Assembly: GCF_000717185.1 (NCBI RefSeq)
Contig: NZ_JNYE01000003.1
Span: forward strand, 1 to 64,000
From: Kitasatospora phosalacinea
GTDB lineage: Bacteria > Actinomycetota > Actinomycetes > Streptomycetales > Streptomycetaceae
Direction: 5' to 3'
Length of the DNA stretch: 64,000 bases
A program made the position numbers and the translations under genes. Positions within the stretch are counted from its first letter, which is position 1, and each line of letters starts with the position of its first letter. The notes under the pieces are model-generated. The model was not told the DNA's origin and searched no databases. It saw nothing but the letters and a program-made list of their open reading frames with translations. Below, piece by piece: positions 52,776 through 60,921 of the stretch.

Positions 52776-53147
52776 GTGATTCTTTTGCTGGACCGCGTCA
52801 CCCTGCGGGGGCTCCGTGCCCGCGGCCACCACGGCGTCTTCGAGCGCGAGCGCATCGAGGGGCAGACCTTCGTGGTCGACCTGGTGCTGTTCCTCGACAC
52901 CCGCCCGGCCGCGGCGGGGGACGACCTGACCCGCACCGCGCACTACGGCGTGATCGCGGAGGAGGTCACCGCGGTGATCGCGGGCGACCCGGTCGACCTG
53001 ATCGAGACGCTGGCCCAGCGGATCGCCGACCAGTGCCTGCGCCACGAGGTGGTCGAGGAGGTCGAGGTCACCGTGCACAAGCCGGACGCCCCGATCACCG
53101 TCCCGTTCGACGACGTCACCATCACGATCCGCCGGGGCCGCGCCTGA
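52776..53147 (+). CDS. folB: Dihydroneopterin aldolase
   Basis: Cuts dihydroneopterin to hydroxymethyl-dihydropterin and glycolaldehyde. The 123-residue enzyme has the family sequence LRGLRARGHHGVFERERIEG near the start and a catalytic Lys in VTVHKPDAPI. The GTG at 52776 with GGGAG just upstream gives VILLLDRVTLRG. An inner TTG is also possible. It is followed by folK after 35 bases. Confidence 0.92.
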   Translation: MILLLDRVTLRGLRARGHHGVFERERIEGQTFVVDLVLFLDTRPAAAGDDLTRTAHYGVIAEEVTAVIAGDPVDLIETLAQRIADQCLRHEVVEEVEVTVHKPDAPITVPFDDVTITIRRGRA

Positions 53148-53182
53148 CCGCGCCCGGTGGAGCCCGAGCAGAGGGAACTCCA

Positions 53183-53782
53183 TTGGCCACGACCGACCCG
53201 ACCGCCACGCCGACCACGTTCGACCTGCAGGGCAGGGTGGACCGCGTGGAGTCCACCCTGCACGACTCCCGCACCGCCGCCGTCGCCCTGGGCAGCAACC
53301 TGGGCAACCGCCTGGAGACCCTCCAGGGCGCCGTGGACGCCCTGGAGGACACCCCGGGGGTGCGGGTGACCGCGCTGTCCGCCGTGTACGAGACGGACGC
53401 CGTGGGCGGCCCCGAGAACCAGCCGAGCTACTTCAACGCCGTCGCGGTGCTGCGCACCTCGCTCCCGCCGCAGGACCTGCTGGAGCGGGCCAACGCGGTG
53501 GAGGACGCGTTCGGCCGGGTCCGCGAGGTCCGCTGGGGGCCGCGCACCCTGGACGTCGACGTGCTCGCCTACGAGGGCGTCACCAGCGACGACCCGCACC
53601 TGACGCTGCCCCACCCGCGGGCCCACGAGCGGGCGTTCGTGCTGGCCCCCTGGCAGGACGCCGACCCGGCGGCCGAGGTCCCGGGCCACGGCCCGGTGGC
53701 CGAGCTGCTGGCGGGCCTGGGCGGCGCCTCGGCGCAGGGCGTGCGGCTCCGCGCCGACCTGCAGCTGCGGCTGCCGGAGTGA
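53183..53782 (+). CDS. folK: 6-hydroxymethyl-7,8-dihydropterin pyrophosphokinase
   Basis: Transfers diphosphate from ATP to hydroxymethyl-dihydropterin, making the FolP substrate. The 199-residue enzyme has an extra N-terminal tail of about 35 residues and then AVALGSNLGNRLETLQGAVD. The ATP-site motif is RWGPRTLDVDVLAY and the C-terminal block LTLPHPRAHERAFVLAPW. The probable start is TTG at 53183 with GAGGGA 6 bases before it. Confidence 0.92.
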   Translation: MATTDPTATPTTFDLQGRVDRVESTLHDSRTAAVALGSNLGNRLETLQGAVDALEDTPGVRVTALSAVYETDAVGGPENQPSYFNAVAVLRTSLPPQDLLERANAVEDAFGRVREVRWGPRTLDVDVLAYEGVTSDDPHLTLPHPRAHERAFVLAPWQDADPAAEVPGHGPVAELLAGLGGASAQGVRLRADLQLRLPE

Positions 53783-53800
53783 GCCCGGGAACTTCCGGGC
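53783..53800 (+). terminator. Small hairpin after folK
   Basis: GCCCGG (53783-53788) pairs with CCGGGC (53795-53800) around 6 bases directly after the folK stop. It may act as a weak terminator before the DUF3180 gene. Confidence 0.45.
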
Positions 53801-53895
53801 GCACGCGGGCGTAGCTCCCTGGGGGCGCGGCCGGGCCGGTACGGTGGCCTGGTCGCGGCGCCCGCCGTCGAACCACTGGAAGGAAGCCCGTCCGC

Positions 53896-54393
53896 GTGAA
53901 GCCGCTCCGTCTCCGCCTGCTGCTCGGCATCACCGCGATCACGGGGCTGCTGTCCTGGGGCGGGGCCCGGCTGTGGGACTCGCTGGGCACGCTGCCCGGG
54001 GTGCCCGCCTACGCGCCGTACGTGCTGGCGGCGATCGCCGTGGTGCTGCTGGCCGCGGCGATCTCGCTGCGCTCCCGGCTGAAGGCGGTGCGCGAGCGCC
54101 AGCCGGGCGCCAAGGGCGTGGACCCGCTGCACGCGGCCCGGGCGCTGGTGCTGGGGCAGGCCAGCGCGCTGGTCTCCGCGGTGGTGACCGGGATCTACGC
54201 GGGCGCCGGGGTGTTCCTGCTCGGCTCGCTGGACGTCGCGGCCCGCCGGTCGCAGGCGCAGACCGCGCTGTTCGCGGTGCTCGCCGGGGCCGCGGTGATC
54301 GCGGTGGCGCTGTGGCTGCAGCACGTCTGCAAGCTCCCGGACGACCACGACGACCCCGAGCACCCGCACGGGACGGCCGCCTCCTCCCGCTGA
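53896..54393 (+). CDS. DUF3180 membrane protein
   Basis: A 165-residue protein with four membrane helices in two pairs (about 7-25 and 40-57, then 88-110 and 120-142), the DUF3180 pattern. It is usually found right after folK in actinobacteria. The C-terminal tail is His/Asp-rich (DDHDDPEHPHG). GTG start with GGAAGGAAG upstream. Function unknown. Confidence 0.88.
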   Translation: MKPLRLRLLLGITAITGLLSWGGARLWDSLGTLPGVPAYAPYVLAAIAVVLLAAAISLRSRLKAVRERQPGAKGVDPLHAARALVLGQASALVSAVVTGIYAGAGVFLLGSLDVAARRSQAQTALFAVLAGAAVIAVALWLQHVCKLPDDHDDPEHPHGTAASSR

Positions 54394-54461
54394 CGGTCCG
54401 TCACCGGGCGGTGCCCTTCCGTGCCCATCACGGACTGTCAAGGCCCGAATGGGGGGCGAGG

Positions 54462-54491
54462 CTGACAGCGCCGCGATTCGCACGCTAGTTT
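54462..54491 (+). promoter_or_regulatory. Leaderless promoter (coiled-coil membrane protein)
   Basis: CTGACA (54462-54467), an 18-base spacer and TAGTTT (54486-54491) form a near-consensus promoter. The -10 ends 6 bases before the ATG at 54498, so this is one of the best supported leaderless cases in the window. Confidence 0.7.
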
Positions 54492-54497
54492 CTAGCC

Positions 54498-55505
54498 ATG
54501 TCTCGCGGACGCCACCGTCATTCCTCCGTCCTCGGCCGGCTGCTGCCGCCGGTCGCCTCCGGCGTGCTCGTGGTCGCGGCGGTGGCCGCGCTGGTGGCCA
54601 GTCCGGACCAGGTCGTGGCCCGCTCGGTCGGGGTCGCTGCGGTGGTCGCCGTGGTCGGCCTGGCCCTGGTGCTGCGCCAGCGCGACCGGGCGGCCCGGAC
54701 CGCCGCCCAGCTCGCGGTGGTGCGCCGGCTGCGGGCCGAGGAGCGCTACGAGGAGCAGATCGCCGAGGCCGAGTACGCGGCCGAGGTCGCCGAGGAGCGC
54801 GCCACCCGGTTCGGGCGGCGGCTGACCGCGGAGAAGTCCCGGCTGGCCAAGGCCGAGACCGAGATCGCCCGGCTGCTGCGCGAGCGCGCCGTGATGGTGG
54901 CCGAGCAGGCCATGAAGGAGGCCGAGGCGGCCCGCCGGGCCCTGGAGGCCACCCGCCCCAAGCACCCCGTCACTCCCGCCTCGTTCGTCCGGGCGCAGGC
55001 CGCGGTGCGGCACCTGGAGCGGCAGGCGGCGGCCGCCGAGGCGCGCCGCGCGGTGGACGAGCGGGCCCAGGTCGAGCTGCGCCCGAAGATGCCGGACCCG
55101 GTGCCGGCCTCCGGTTCGGCCGCGCTGCGCCCGGTCGGCCCGGCGCTGCCCGGGCAGGAGGCCGCCCGCCCGGTGGTGCCCGCGCCGCAGCGTCCGCGGG
55201 CCACCGCGTTCAGCTTCTTCGGCCGCCCCGGCGCCGCCCGGGCCGCGCTGCGGGCCGGTGCCCCGGCGCCCGCGGTCGGCGACCTGGCGGACGTGGTGGG
55301 CGACGAGGCGCTGGCCGACAGCGAGCGCTACGCGGTGCTGGACGCGGCCCCGGTGGACGCCGTGCCGCCCGCGCACCGGGCGGTGGAGCAGCCGCCCAGC
55401 CACCGGCACGCCGAGTCGGACACCGAGCCCGAGGTGGTCGACCTGACCGCGCACGACGAGACCGAGCTGCTGGAGCTGCCCGAGCTGCGGGCCGGCCGCT
55501 CCTGA
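54498..55505 (+). CDS. Membrane protein with long coiled coil
   Basis: A 335-residue protein with two membrane helices near the N-terminus (about 14-33 and 40-58), then a coiled coil of about 120 residues rich in Ala, Glu, Arg (EERYEEQIAEAEYAAEVAEE and what follows). The last 150 residues are disordered with Pro, Ala and acidic stretches. The layout suggests a cytoplasmic scaffold held at the membrane. No catalytic motif. Not recognised beyond similar Streptomyces proteins. Confidence 0.7.
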   Translation: MSRGRHRHSSVLGRLLPPVASGVLVVAAVAALVASPDQVVARSVGVAAVVAVVGLALVLRQRDRAARTAAQLAVVRRLRAEERYEEQIAEAEYAAEVAEERATRFGRRLTAEKSRLAKAETEIARLLRERAVMVAEQAMKEAEAARRALEATRPKHPVTPASFVRAQAAVRHLERQAAAAEARRAVDERAQVELRPKMPDPVPASGSAALRPVGPALPGQEAARPVVPAPQRPRATAFSFFGRPGAARAALRAGAPAPAVGDLADVVGDEALADSERYAVLDAAPVDAVPPAHRAVEQPPSHRHAESDTEPEVVDLTAHDETELLELPELRAGRS

Positions 55506-55515
55506 CCGGCCGCTG

Positions 55516-55561
55516 ACGCGCAACGGCCCCCCGGGAGGTTCCGGGGGGCCGTTGCGCGTCC
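55516..55561. terminator. Bidirectional terminator before terD
   Basis: A perfect 18-bp stem (55516-55533 with 55544-55561) around 10 bases separates two convergent genes. Confidence 0.85.
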
Positions 55562-55571
55562 TGCTTCGGGG

Positions 55572-56147
55572 TCAGACGTTGACGCCGAAGTCCTGGGCGA
55601 TGCCGGCCAGGCCGGAGGCGTAGCCCTGGCCGATGGCGCGGAACTTCCACTCGGCGCCGTTGCGGTAGAGCTCGCCGAAGATCATCGCGGTCTCGGTCGC
55701 GGCGTCCTCGGAGAGGTCGTAGCGGGCGATCTCGGCGCCGCCCGCCTGGTTCAGCACCCGGATGTAGGCGTTGCGGACCTGGCCGAAGCTCTGGCCGCGG
55801 TTGTTGCCGTCGTAGATCGACACCGGGAAGGTGATCCGCTGCACGTCGGCGGGCAGCGCGGCCAGGTTGACGTTGATCTGCTCGTCGTCGCCCTGGCCCT
55901 CGCCGGTGCGGTTGTCGCCGGTGTGCACGACGGTGCTGTCCGGGGTGCTGGTGTTGTTGAAGAAGACGAAGTGCCGGTCCGAGTAGACCTTGCCCTCGCC
56001 GTTCAGGACGATCGCGCTGGCGTCGAGGTCGAACTCGGCACCGGTGGTGGTGCGCACGTCCCAGCCGAGGCCGACGGTGACCGCGGTCAGGCCGGGGGCC
56101 TCCTTGGTCAGCGAGACGTTGCCACCCTTGGAGAGGCTCACGGGCAT
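55572..56147 (-). CDS. TerD-family stress protein
   Basis: A 191-residue calcium-binding-type protein related to the tellurite-resistance proteins TerD/TerE. It opens [20 protein letters not shown], and the core has [20 protein letters not shown] and [19 protein letters not shown] with the acidic calcium sites. Streptomyces have many copies, linked to stress and development. AAGGGA lies upstream of the ATG. No other ter gene is adjacent. Confidence 0.94.
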   Translation of the reverse strand: MPVSLSKGGNVSLTKEAPGLTAVTVGLGWDVRTTTGAEFDLDASAIVLNGEGKVYSDRHFVFFNNTSTPDSTVVHTGDNRTGEGQGDDEQINVNLAALPADVQRITFPVSIYDGNNRGQSFGQVRNAYIRVLNQAGGAEIARYDLSEDAATETAMIFGELYRNGAEWKFRAIGQGYASGLAGIAQDFGVNV

Positions 56148-56263
56148 GGTCTGTGGTGTCCCTTCGGTCGGTTCTGCCCAGAGAACGCCGGACGGCCGGT
56201 GAATGGTTCCACCGCTTCGCGGACGGACGGATTGCGCCGCCCGCGCGGCGCCCGGCGCCGGAT

Positions 56264-56755
56264 TCAGATTCTCGGGTAGCGGCCCTGCAGGGTCCAGACG
56301 TTGGGGTTCTCGGCGAGTCCCTCGTGCAGCTCGGTCAGGTCGGCCAGCAGGTCCTGCAGGAAGTCCCGGGCCTCGCGGCGCAGTTCGGCGTGCCGGACGA
56401 CCAGCGGCTGCTCGTCGGGGAGCCAGGTCGCGGTGACCTCGACCCAGCCGAAGCGGCGGGCGAAGCGCAGCAGCTCGGTGTTCTGGGTGAAGTCGAGGTC
56501 CTCGGTGCGGACCCGGGCCTCCCGGCTGCCCCGCGGGCCGTCGTCGAGCCGCTCGGCGATGTCGCACACCGCCCAGGCGAAGTCCAGCACCGGGACCCAG
56601 TGCCAGCGGGTCTCCAGGCCCGCGCCCTCGTCCGTCTCCAGGTACACGTCGCCCGCGAACAGGTCGTGCCGCAGCGAACGGACCGACGCGGTGCGGTAGT
56701 CGGTCTGCGGGGGGTCGGGGAAGCGGGTGGAGAGGGAGTAGCCGAGCTCGATCAC
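56264..56755 (-). CDS. Conserved hypothetical protein
   Basis: A 163-residue soluble protein starting [20 protein letters not shown]. It has no motif I recognise. The mix of strands and helices with many aromatic residues ([20 protein letters not shown]) suggests a globular alpha/beta domain. An ATG at 56764 is open, but it lies inside a -10-like hexamer. The GTG at 56755 is 7 bases after CACAAT and is the better start. Divergent from the ArfB-like gene, with only 77 bases between starts. Confidence 0.65.
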   Translation of the reverse strand: MIELGYSLSTRFPDPPQTDYRTASVRSLRHDLFAGDVYLETDEGAGLETRWHWVPVLDFAWAVCDIAERLDDGPRGSREARVRTEDLDFTQNTELLRFARRFGWVEVTATWLPDEQPLVVRHAELRREARDFLQDLLADLTELHEGLAENPNVWTLQGRYPRI

Positions 56756-56762
56756 GCCCGCC

Positions 56763-56768
56763 ATTGTG
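56763..56768 (-). promoter_or_regulatory. -10 element of a leaderless promoter
   Basis: CACAAT on the minus strand ends 7 bases before the GTG at 56755. The hexamer contains the AT of the alternative ATG. Confidence 0.5.
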
Positions 56769-56819
56769 CCGGTTCGGCCGGAACGGTCTTAACCAGGTGA
56801 CGGGGCCGGGGGCGGGCGG

Positions 56820-56825
56820 GATGAT
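56820..56825 (+). promoter_or_regulatory. -10 element of a leaderless promoter (ArfB-like gene)
   Basis: GATGAT ends 7 bases before the ATG at 56833, with the same GGGCGGC spacer that precedes dtd. Confidence 0.45.
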
Positions 56826-56832
56826 GGGCGGC

Positions 56833-57261
56833 ATGACTGAGCCCGTGCGCGTACGGGGTTCGGTGGTCGTGCCCGACGCCGAGCTCGTCTGGCGCTTCTC
56901 CCGTTCCTCCGGCCCCGGCGGGCAGCACGTGAACACCTCCGACTCGCGGGTCGAGCTCCGGTGGGACCTCGCGGCCTCCGGGGCGCTGCCCGCGGTGTGG
57001 AAGGAGCGCGCCCTGGAGCGGCTGGCCTCCCGGCTGGTGGACGGGGTGCTGGTGGTCCGGGCCTCCGAGCACCGCTCGCAGTGGCGCAACCGGGAGGTGG
57101 CCGCGGCCCGGCTGGCCGCGCTGCTGGGGGAGGCCACCGCGCCGCCGCCGAAGGCCCGGCGGGCCACCAAGCCGAGCCGCGGCATGGTCGAGCGGCGGTT
57201 GGAGGGCAAGCGGCACCGCTCGGGGCTGAAGCAGGGCCGGGGCCGGATCCGTCCGGAGTGA
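56833..57261 (+). CDS. arfB: ArfB-like peptidyl-tRNA hydrolase (ribosome rescue)
   Basis: Releases peptides from stalled ribosomes. The 142-residue protein has the GGQ motif at residues 29-31 in [18 protein letters not shown] and the basic C-terminal tail (KKxxxRxxxK type, here [12 protein letters not shown] and [14 protein letters not shown]) that enters the empty mRNA channel. Upstream starts are open, but the leaderless -10 sets the ATG at 56833. It converges with the flavin reductase gene, with 7 bases between stop codons. Confidence 0.9.
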   Translation: MTEPVRVRGSVVVPDAELVWRFSRSSGPGGQHVNTSDSRVELRWDLAASGALPAVWKERALERLASRLVDGVLVVRASEHRSQWRNREVAAARLAALLGEATAPPPKARRATKPSRGMVERRLEGKRHRSGLKQGRGRIRPE

Positions 57262-57268
57262 CGGGCCG

Positions 57269-57823
57269 TCAGCCGAGCTGCCGGTAGCCGCCGCGCAGGT
57301 ACAGCAGCGGGCGCCCGGCGGGGGACGGCACCCGGGCGGACAGCACGCGGCCGAGCACCAGGGTGTGGTCGCCGGCCGCGATCCGCTGCTCGGTGCGGCA
57401 CTCCACGGTGGCCAGCGCGCCGTCGATCAGCGGGGCGCCGCTGTGCGGGCCGCGGTGCCAGGCGGCGTCGGCGAACAGCAGCCGGTCGCCGAGCCGGCCC
57501 TTCATCGCGAACCGGGAGGCCAGCGTGCGGTGCTCCTCGCCGAGCAGCGACACCGCCCAGGTCTCGGCCCGGGCCAGCAGTTCGTCCATCCGCGAGTCCT
57601 CGCGGACCGAGACCAGCACCAGCGGCGGCTCCAGCGACACCGACAGGAACGAGGTGGCGGTCATGCCCGCGTCCTCGCCGTCCCCGGGGTCGTGCACGGT
57701 CAGCAGCGAGACGCCCGCGGCGAGCTGCCCGAGGGCGGCCCGGAACTCCTCGGGGGTGGCGCCGGCCGCCGCCGCGGGGGCGGGGGCCGCGGGGGCGGCG
57801 GGGGACTGCTGGGAGCTGTACAC
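57269..57823 (-). CDS. Flavin reductase-like FMN-binding protein
   Basis: A 184-residue protein of the flavin-reductase-like domain family. It has an Ala/Pro-rich N-terminal tail (about 25 residues), then [37 protein letters not shown] and the C-terminal [13 protein letters not shown]. It probably reduces FMN with NAD(P)H for a partner oxygenase, but none is nearby. The frame is open to 57910. The GTG at 57823, 7 bases after TACCGT, is preferred. Confidence 0.87.
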   Translation of the reverse strand: MYSSQQSPAAPAAPAPAAAAGATPEEFRAALGQLAAGVSLLTVHDPGDGEDAGMTATSFLSVSLEPPLVLVSVREDSRMDELLARAETWAVSLLGEEHRTLASRFAMKGRLGDRLLFADAAWHRGPHSGAPLIDGALATVECRTEQRIAAGDHTLVLGRVLSARVPSPAGRPLLYLRGGYRQLG

Positions 57824-57830
57824 GTACCGC

Positions 57831-57836
57831 ACGGTA
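57831..57836 (-). promoter_or_regulatory. -10 element of a leaderless promoter (flavin reductase)
   Basis: TACCGT on the minus strand ends exactly 7 bases before the GTG at 57823. Confidence 0.5.
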
Positions 57837-57925
57837 GTCGCCGGTCGGGCGCGCCGGTATCGGGCCGTGGTCGTAGTCCGGTCGTAGGTCCGCCCGGTCC
57901 CGGGTCGCAAACTCCTTGATCATTA

Positions 57926-57941
57926 TGTGATTTGAGTCACA
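57926..57941. promoter_or_regulatory. Crp/FNR-type palindrome upstream of cdgB
   Basis: TGTGA-TTTGAG-TCACA is an exact match to the classic Crp consensus (TGTGA-N6-TCACA) and to the Streptomyces Crp form GTG-N6-GNSAC. It lies about 115 bases before the cdgB start and about 100 bases from the flavin reductase start, so it could control either gene. Confidence 0.6.
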
Positions 57942-58057
57942 GTCACCGGCTATTGCTGACCGAGCGTGCCTATCGCAGTGCTCCCTGTGATTCAGTTCTT
58001 CTGGCAATCGGACGACAACCTTTCAAGAACCATCCGAAGCAGCCGGGGAGCCCCCGC

Positions 58058-59836
58058 ATGGAAGCCGAGTCGGAGCCCTACGTCCGCCTCGCGACCCTCC
58101 GCACCTTGCACCGGGTCGTGGCGGACCTCAACGCTGCCCGGAGCCTGGCGGGGACCCTGCAGGCGGTCGTCGAGGGCGCGGTCCACGGGCTCGGGTTCGA
58201 CGCCGCCGCGGTCAGCCTGGTCCGCCCCGACGGCGACCTGGTGGTCGCCGCCGTCTGGGAGATCGAGGAGAGCGCCTTCGGCGGCCCCGCCGTCCTGCTC
58301 GGCCAGGTCGGATCGCGCGAGTCCTGGGAGCGGATGCTCCAGGTCGCCGACCACTGGGGCACCCTGCGCTTCCTGCCGCACGACCGCGGCTGGGCCATCG
58401 CCACCGACGTCCCCACCTGGACCGGCGACGGCCCGATGCCCGTCTACGGCAACGACTGGCACCCCTCCGACGTCCTGCTCGCCCCGATGTACAGCGCCGG
58501 GGGCGACCTGCTCGGCATCCTCTCCGTCGACCGCCCGCGCAGCGGCAAGCGCCCCGGCGCCTGGACCCGCGAGGCCCTGGAGATGTTCTCCCTGCAGGCC
58601 TCCATCGCCATCGGCAACGCCCGGCTGCGGGCCGAGATGCAGCGCGCCCTGGCCCGGCTGGAGAAGGAGCAGCAGGCCCTGCGGGCCAGCGAGGAGTCCT
58701 TCCGGCAGGCCTTCGAGTACGCCCCCAGCGGGATGGCCATCACCGAGCTGCACGGCGAGGCCACCGGCCAGCTCAGCCGCGTCAACGACGCCCTGTGCCG
58801 CCTGCTGGGCCGCCCCCGGGCCGCCCTGCGCCAGCAGCGCTTCGTCGACCTGGTCCACCCCGACGACCTCGACCTGCTGCGGCGCACCAGCGCCGAGGGC
58901 GGCCGGGCCGAGCTGCGGCTGTCCCGGCGCGACGGCAGCTACCAGTGGGTCTGCCTGCGCAACTCGGTGGTCGCCGACGCCGCCGAGGGCCCCAGCTTCC
59001 TGCTCACCCACGTCGAGGACATCGAGGACCGCAAGCGGCACGAGCTGCAGCTCGCCCACCGGGCCAGCCACGACGCGCTCACCGGCCTGCCCAACGGCGC
59101 CGAGCTGCGGGCCCGGCTCGCCCGCCGGCTCTGTCCGCTCGCGCCGCCCCCCGGCCAGGCACCCCCGGGAGCGCCCCAGCAGGGCGCCCACGCCGCCCCG
59201 GACGGCCGACCGGCCGCCGAGGTGACCGCACCCCCCGCGCACGGCTACGCGGCCCCCGACGGGGCCCTGGAGCGCGACCGGGCCGCCTTCGCCGCCGGGG
59301 AGGTGCTGCAGCACACCGGCGTCCCCGCCCACCACGTGCACGCCGTCGTCCCCGCCGAGCAGCCCCCCGGCGACCTCTGGCACGGCCACCGCCGCGGCGC
59401 CCCCGGCGGGGAGCGCGGCCTCGCCGTCCTCTACTGCGACCTCGACGGCTTCAAGCTGGTCAACGACCGGCACGGCCACAACACCGGCGACGCCGTCCTG
59501 ATCGAGATCGCCCGCCGCCTCCAGCAGGTCGTCCGGGAGGGCGACACGGTCGCCCGGATGAGCGGCGACGAGTTCGTCGTCCTCGCCGACAACATCGGCC
59601 GCGAGGAGGCCAAGGAGCTGGCCGGGCGGCTGCGCGGCGCGATCCTGCCGCCGATGCGGATCGACAACCGGGCGGTGCGGGTCGGCGTCAGCCTCGGCAT
59701 CGGCTGGGCCGGCTGCGGCATGAGCATCGACGAGGTGCTGCACTCCGCGGACGAGCGGATGTACGACGAGAAGCGCACCCGCGGCGGCGCCGCCCGGGGC
59801 TCGCGCGGCGAGCGCTCGCACCGCCGGGCGGGCTGA
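58058..59836 (+). CDS. cdgB: GAF-PAS-GGDEF diguanylate cyclase CdgB
   Basis: Makes cyclic di-GMP from GTP. The 592-residue protein has a GAF domain (about 15-190), a short helix, a PAS-PAC region (about 210-335) and a GGDEF domain from 338. The catalytic motif is S502GDEF506, a variant of GGDEF, and the inhibitory site RxxD is present as REGD at 493-496 with the right 5-residue spacing. A Pro/Ala/His-rich insertion of about 85 residues (around 365-450) interrupts the GGDEF domain after its first helix. The domain order and the nearby nagA/nagK match cdgB of Streptomyces. The ATG follows GGGGAG. A Crp-type site lies upstream. Confidence 0.88.
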   Translation: MEAESEPYVRLATLRTLHRVVADLNAARSLAGTLQAVVEGAVHGLGFDAAAVSLVRPDGDLVVAAVWEIEESAFGGPAVLLGQVGSRESWERMLQVADHWGTLRFLPHDRGWAIATDVPTWTGDGPMPVYGNDWHPSDVLLAPMYSAGGDLLGILSVDRPRSGKRPGAWTREALEMFSLQASIAIGNARLRAEMQRALARLEKEQQALRASEESFRQAFEYAPSGMAITELHGEATGQLSRVNDALCRLLGRPRAALRQQRFVDLVHPDDLDLLRRTSAEGGRAELRLSRRDGSYQWVCLRNSVVADAAEGPSFLLTHVEDIEDRKRHELQLAHRASHDALTGLPNGAELRARLARRLCPLAPPPGQAPPGAPQQGAHAAPDGRPAAEVTAPPAHGYAAPDGALERDRAAFAAGEVLQHTGVPAHHVHAVVPAEQPPGDLWHGHRRGAPGGERGLAVLYCDLDGFKLVNDRHGHNTGDAVLIEIARRLQQVVREGDTVARMSGDEFVVLADNIGREEAKELAGRLRGAILPPMRIDNRAVRVGVSLGIGWAGCGMSIDEVLHSADERMYDEKRTRGGAARGSRGERSHRRAG

Positions 59837-59925
59837 GGCCGGACGGTCCACCGCTTGCCCCCCGCTCACCGGGGACAGGTAGGGTGCCCTGGGTACGAGA
59901 GCAACCAGTCCAGTGGGAGTCGAAC

Positions 59926-60882
59926 GTGACCACGCCCGGCAACAGCGGCGCAGCGCCCGAGGGCGCGGGCGAGGAAGACCCCTTCGCGTACCTGTACCGC
60001 CCGGCGGAGGGCGAGCAGCCCGCCGCCGCCGACCGCCCCCGCAGCGGGTACCAGCGCCCGATGGAGGTCGGCCGCGCCACCTACGGCGAGCGGCCCGCCT
60101 ACCCGCAGGCCCCGCAGCCCGGGTACGGCCCGGGCCCCGGCGGCGCGCCCGGCTACGGCGGCCCCGGCCAGGAGGCCACCACGGCGCTGCCCCAGCAGCC
60201 CCGGTACGCCGAGCGCTCGCGCCCGCGGCCCGGCGAGGACCGGCCCGCGGGCCGCGGCAAGGCCGCGATCATCGGCGCCGTCGCCGTGGTCGCCGCGATC
60301 GCGATCGGCGCGGGCGTCGCGCTCTCCACCGGCGACCCGGGCGGCAAGCCGGCGGCCGACCCGACCGGCAAGGCCGTGCCGACCGCGGCCGCGAACGCCG
60401 GGAACAGCCCGAGCGCGCCCGCGAGCAGCGCCGCGCCCAGTCCGGGCGCCGCGACCGAGCCGATCACCGACGCGGTCAAGCTGCAGGCGACGGGCGCCGC
60501 GACCGACAGCACGGTCAAGGGCGCGATCTCCGCCGACGGCAGCTACCTCGTCCTGCAGGCCGGGTCGACGTTCACCTGGACGGTGAACGCGGACGCCGAG
60601 GGCAAGGCCAAGTTCTGGCTGCACTTCAACAACACCGGCACCGACCAGCCCGCGCAGGTCACCGTCAACGGCAAGGACCACACCGGCGGCGTGACCTTCA
60701 AGAACTACTCGAAGAACGGGTCGGCCGACCCGGCGTACTCCTGGTTCAGCACCAACATATGGCCGGTGCTGCAGGCCGGGTCGAACACCATCACGCTGAC
60801 CGTCCCGGCCGGGGCGGGCAACCCGGTGCTGCTGGACCAGGTCGCGCTGACGCCGATGAGCGTCAACGACTACCCGAAGTAG
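59926..60882 (+). CDS. Membrane-anchored protein with carbohydrate-binding-like domain
   Basis: A 318-residue protein in three parts: a Pro/Gly/Tyr-rich cytoplasmic tail (1-110), one membrane helix (about 113-135), and after an Ala/Pro/Ser linker an external beta-sandwich of about 130 residues. That domain (AISADGSYLVLQAGSTFTWTVNADAEGK and NTITLTVPAGAGNPVLLDQVAL) reads like a carbohydrate-binding module of the CBM6/CBM35 type. The GTG start has GGGAG 6 bases upstream. It may bind wall or extracellular glycans. Not proven. Confidence 0.7.
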   Translation: MTTPGNSGAAPEGAGEEDPFAYLYRPAEGEQPAAADRPRSGYQRPMEVGRATYGERPAYPQAPQPGYGPGPGGAPGYGGPGQEATTALPQQPRYAERSRPRPGEDRPAGRGKAAIIGAVAVVAAIAIGAGVALSTGDPGGKPAADPTGKAVPTAAANAGNSPSAPASSAAPSPGAATEPITDAVKLQATGAATDSTVKGAISADGSYLVLQAGSTFTWTVNADAEGKAKFWLHFNNTGTDQPAQVTVNGKDHTGGVTFKNYSKNGSADPAYSWFSTNIWPVLQAGSNTITLTVPAGAGNPVLLDQVALTPMSVNDYPK

Positions 60883-60889
60883 CGGCCGC

Positions 60890-60915
60890 GGCGCGGGGGA
60901 GGGTTCCCCCGCGCC
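60890..60915. terminator. Bidirectional terminator before the aldolase gene
   Basis: An 11-bp stem (60890-60900 with 60905-60915) and a 4-base loop separate two convergent genes. Confidence 0.8.
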
Positions 60916-60921
60916 CCCGGT

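Noticed and set aside
49323..53183. 1286-codon minus-strand frame across the MprF-like and fol genes
   Set aside because: Shadow frame that spans several real genes and their promoters.
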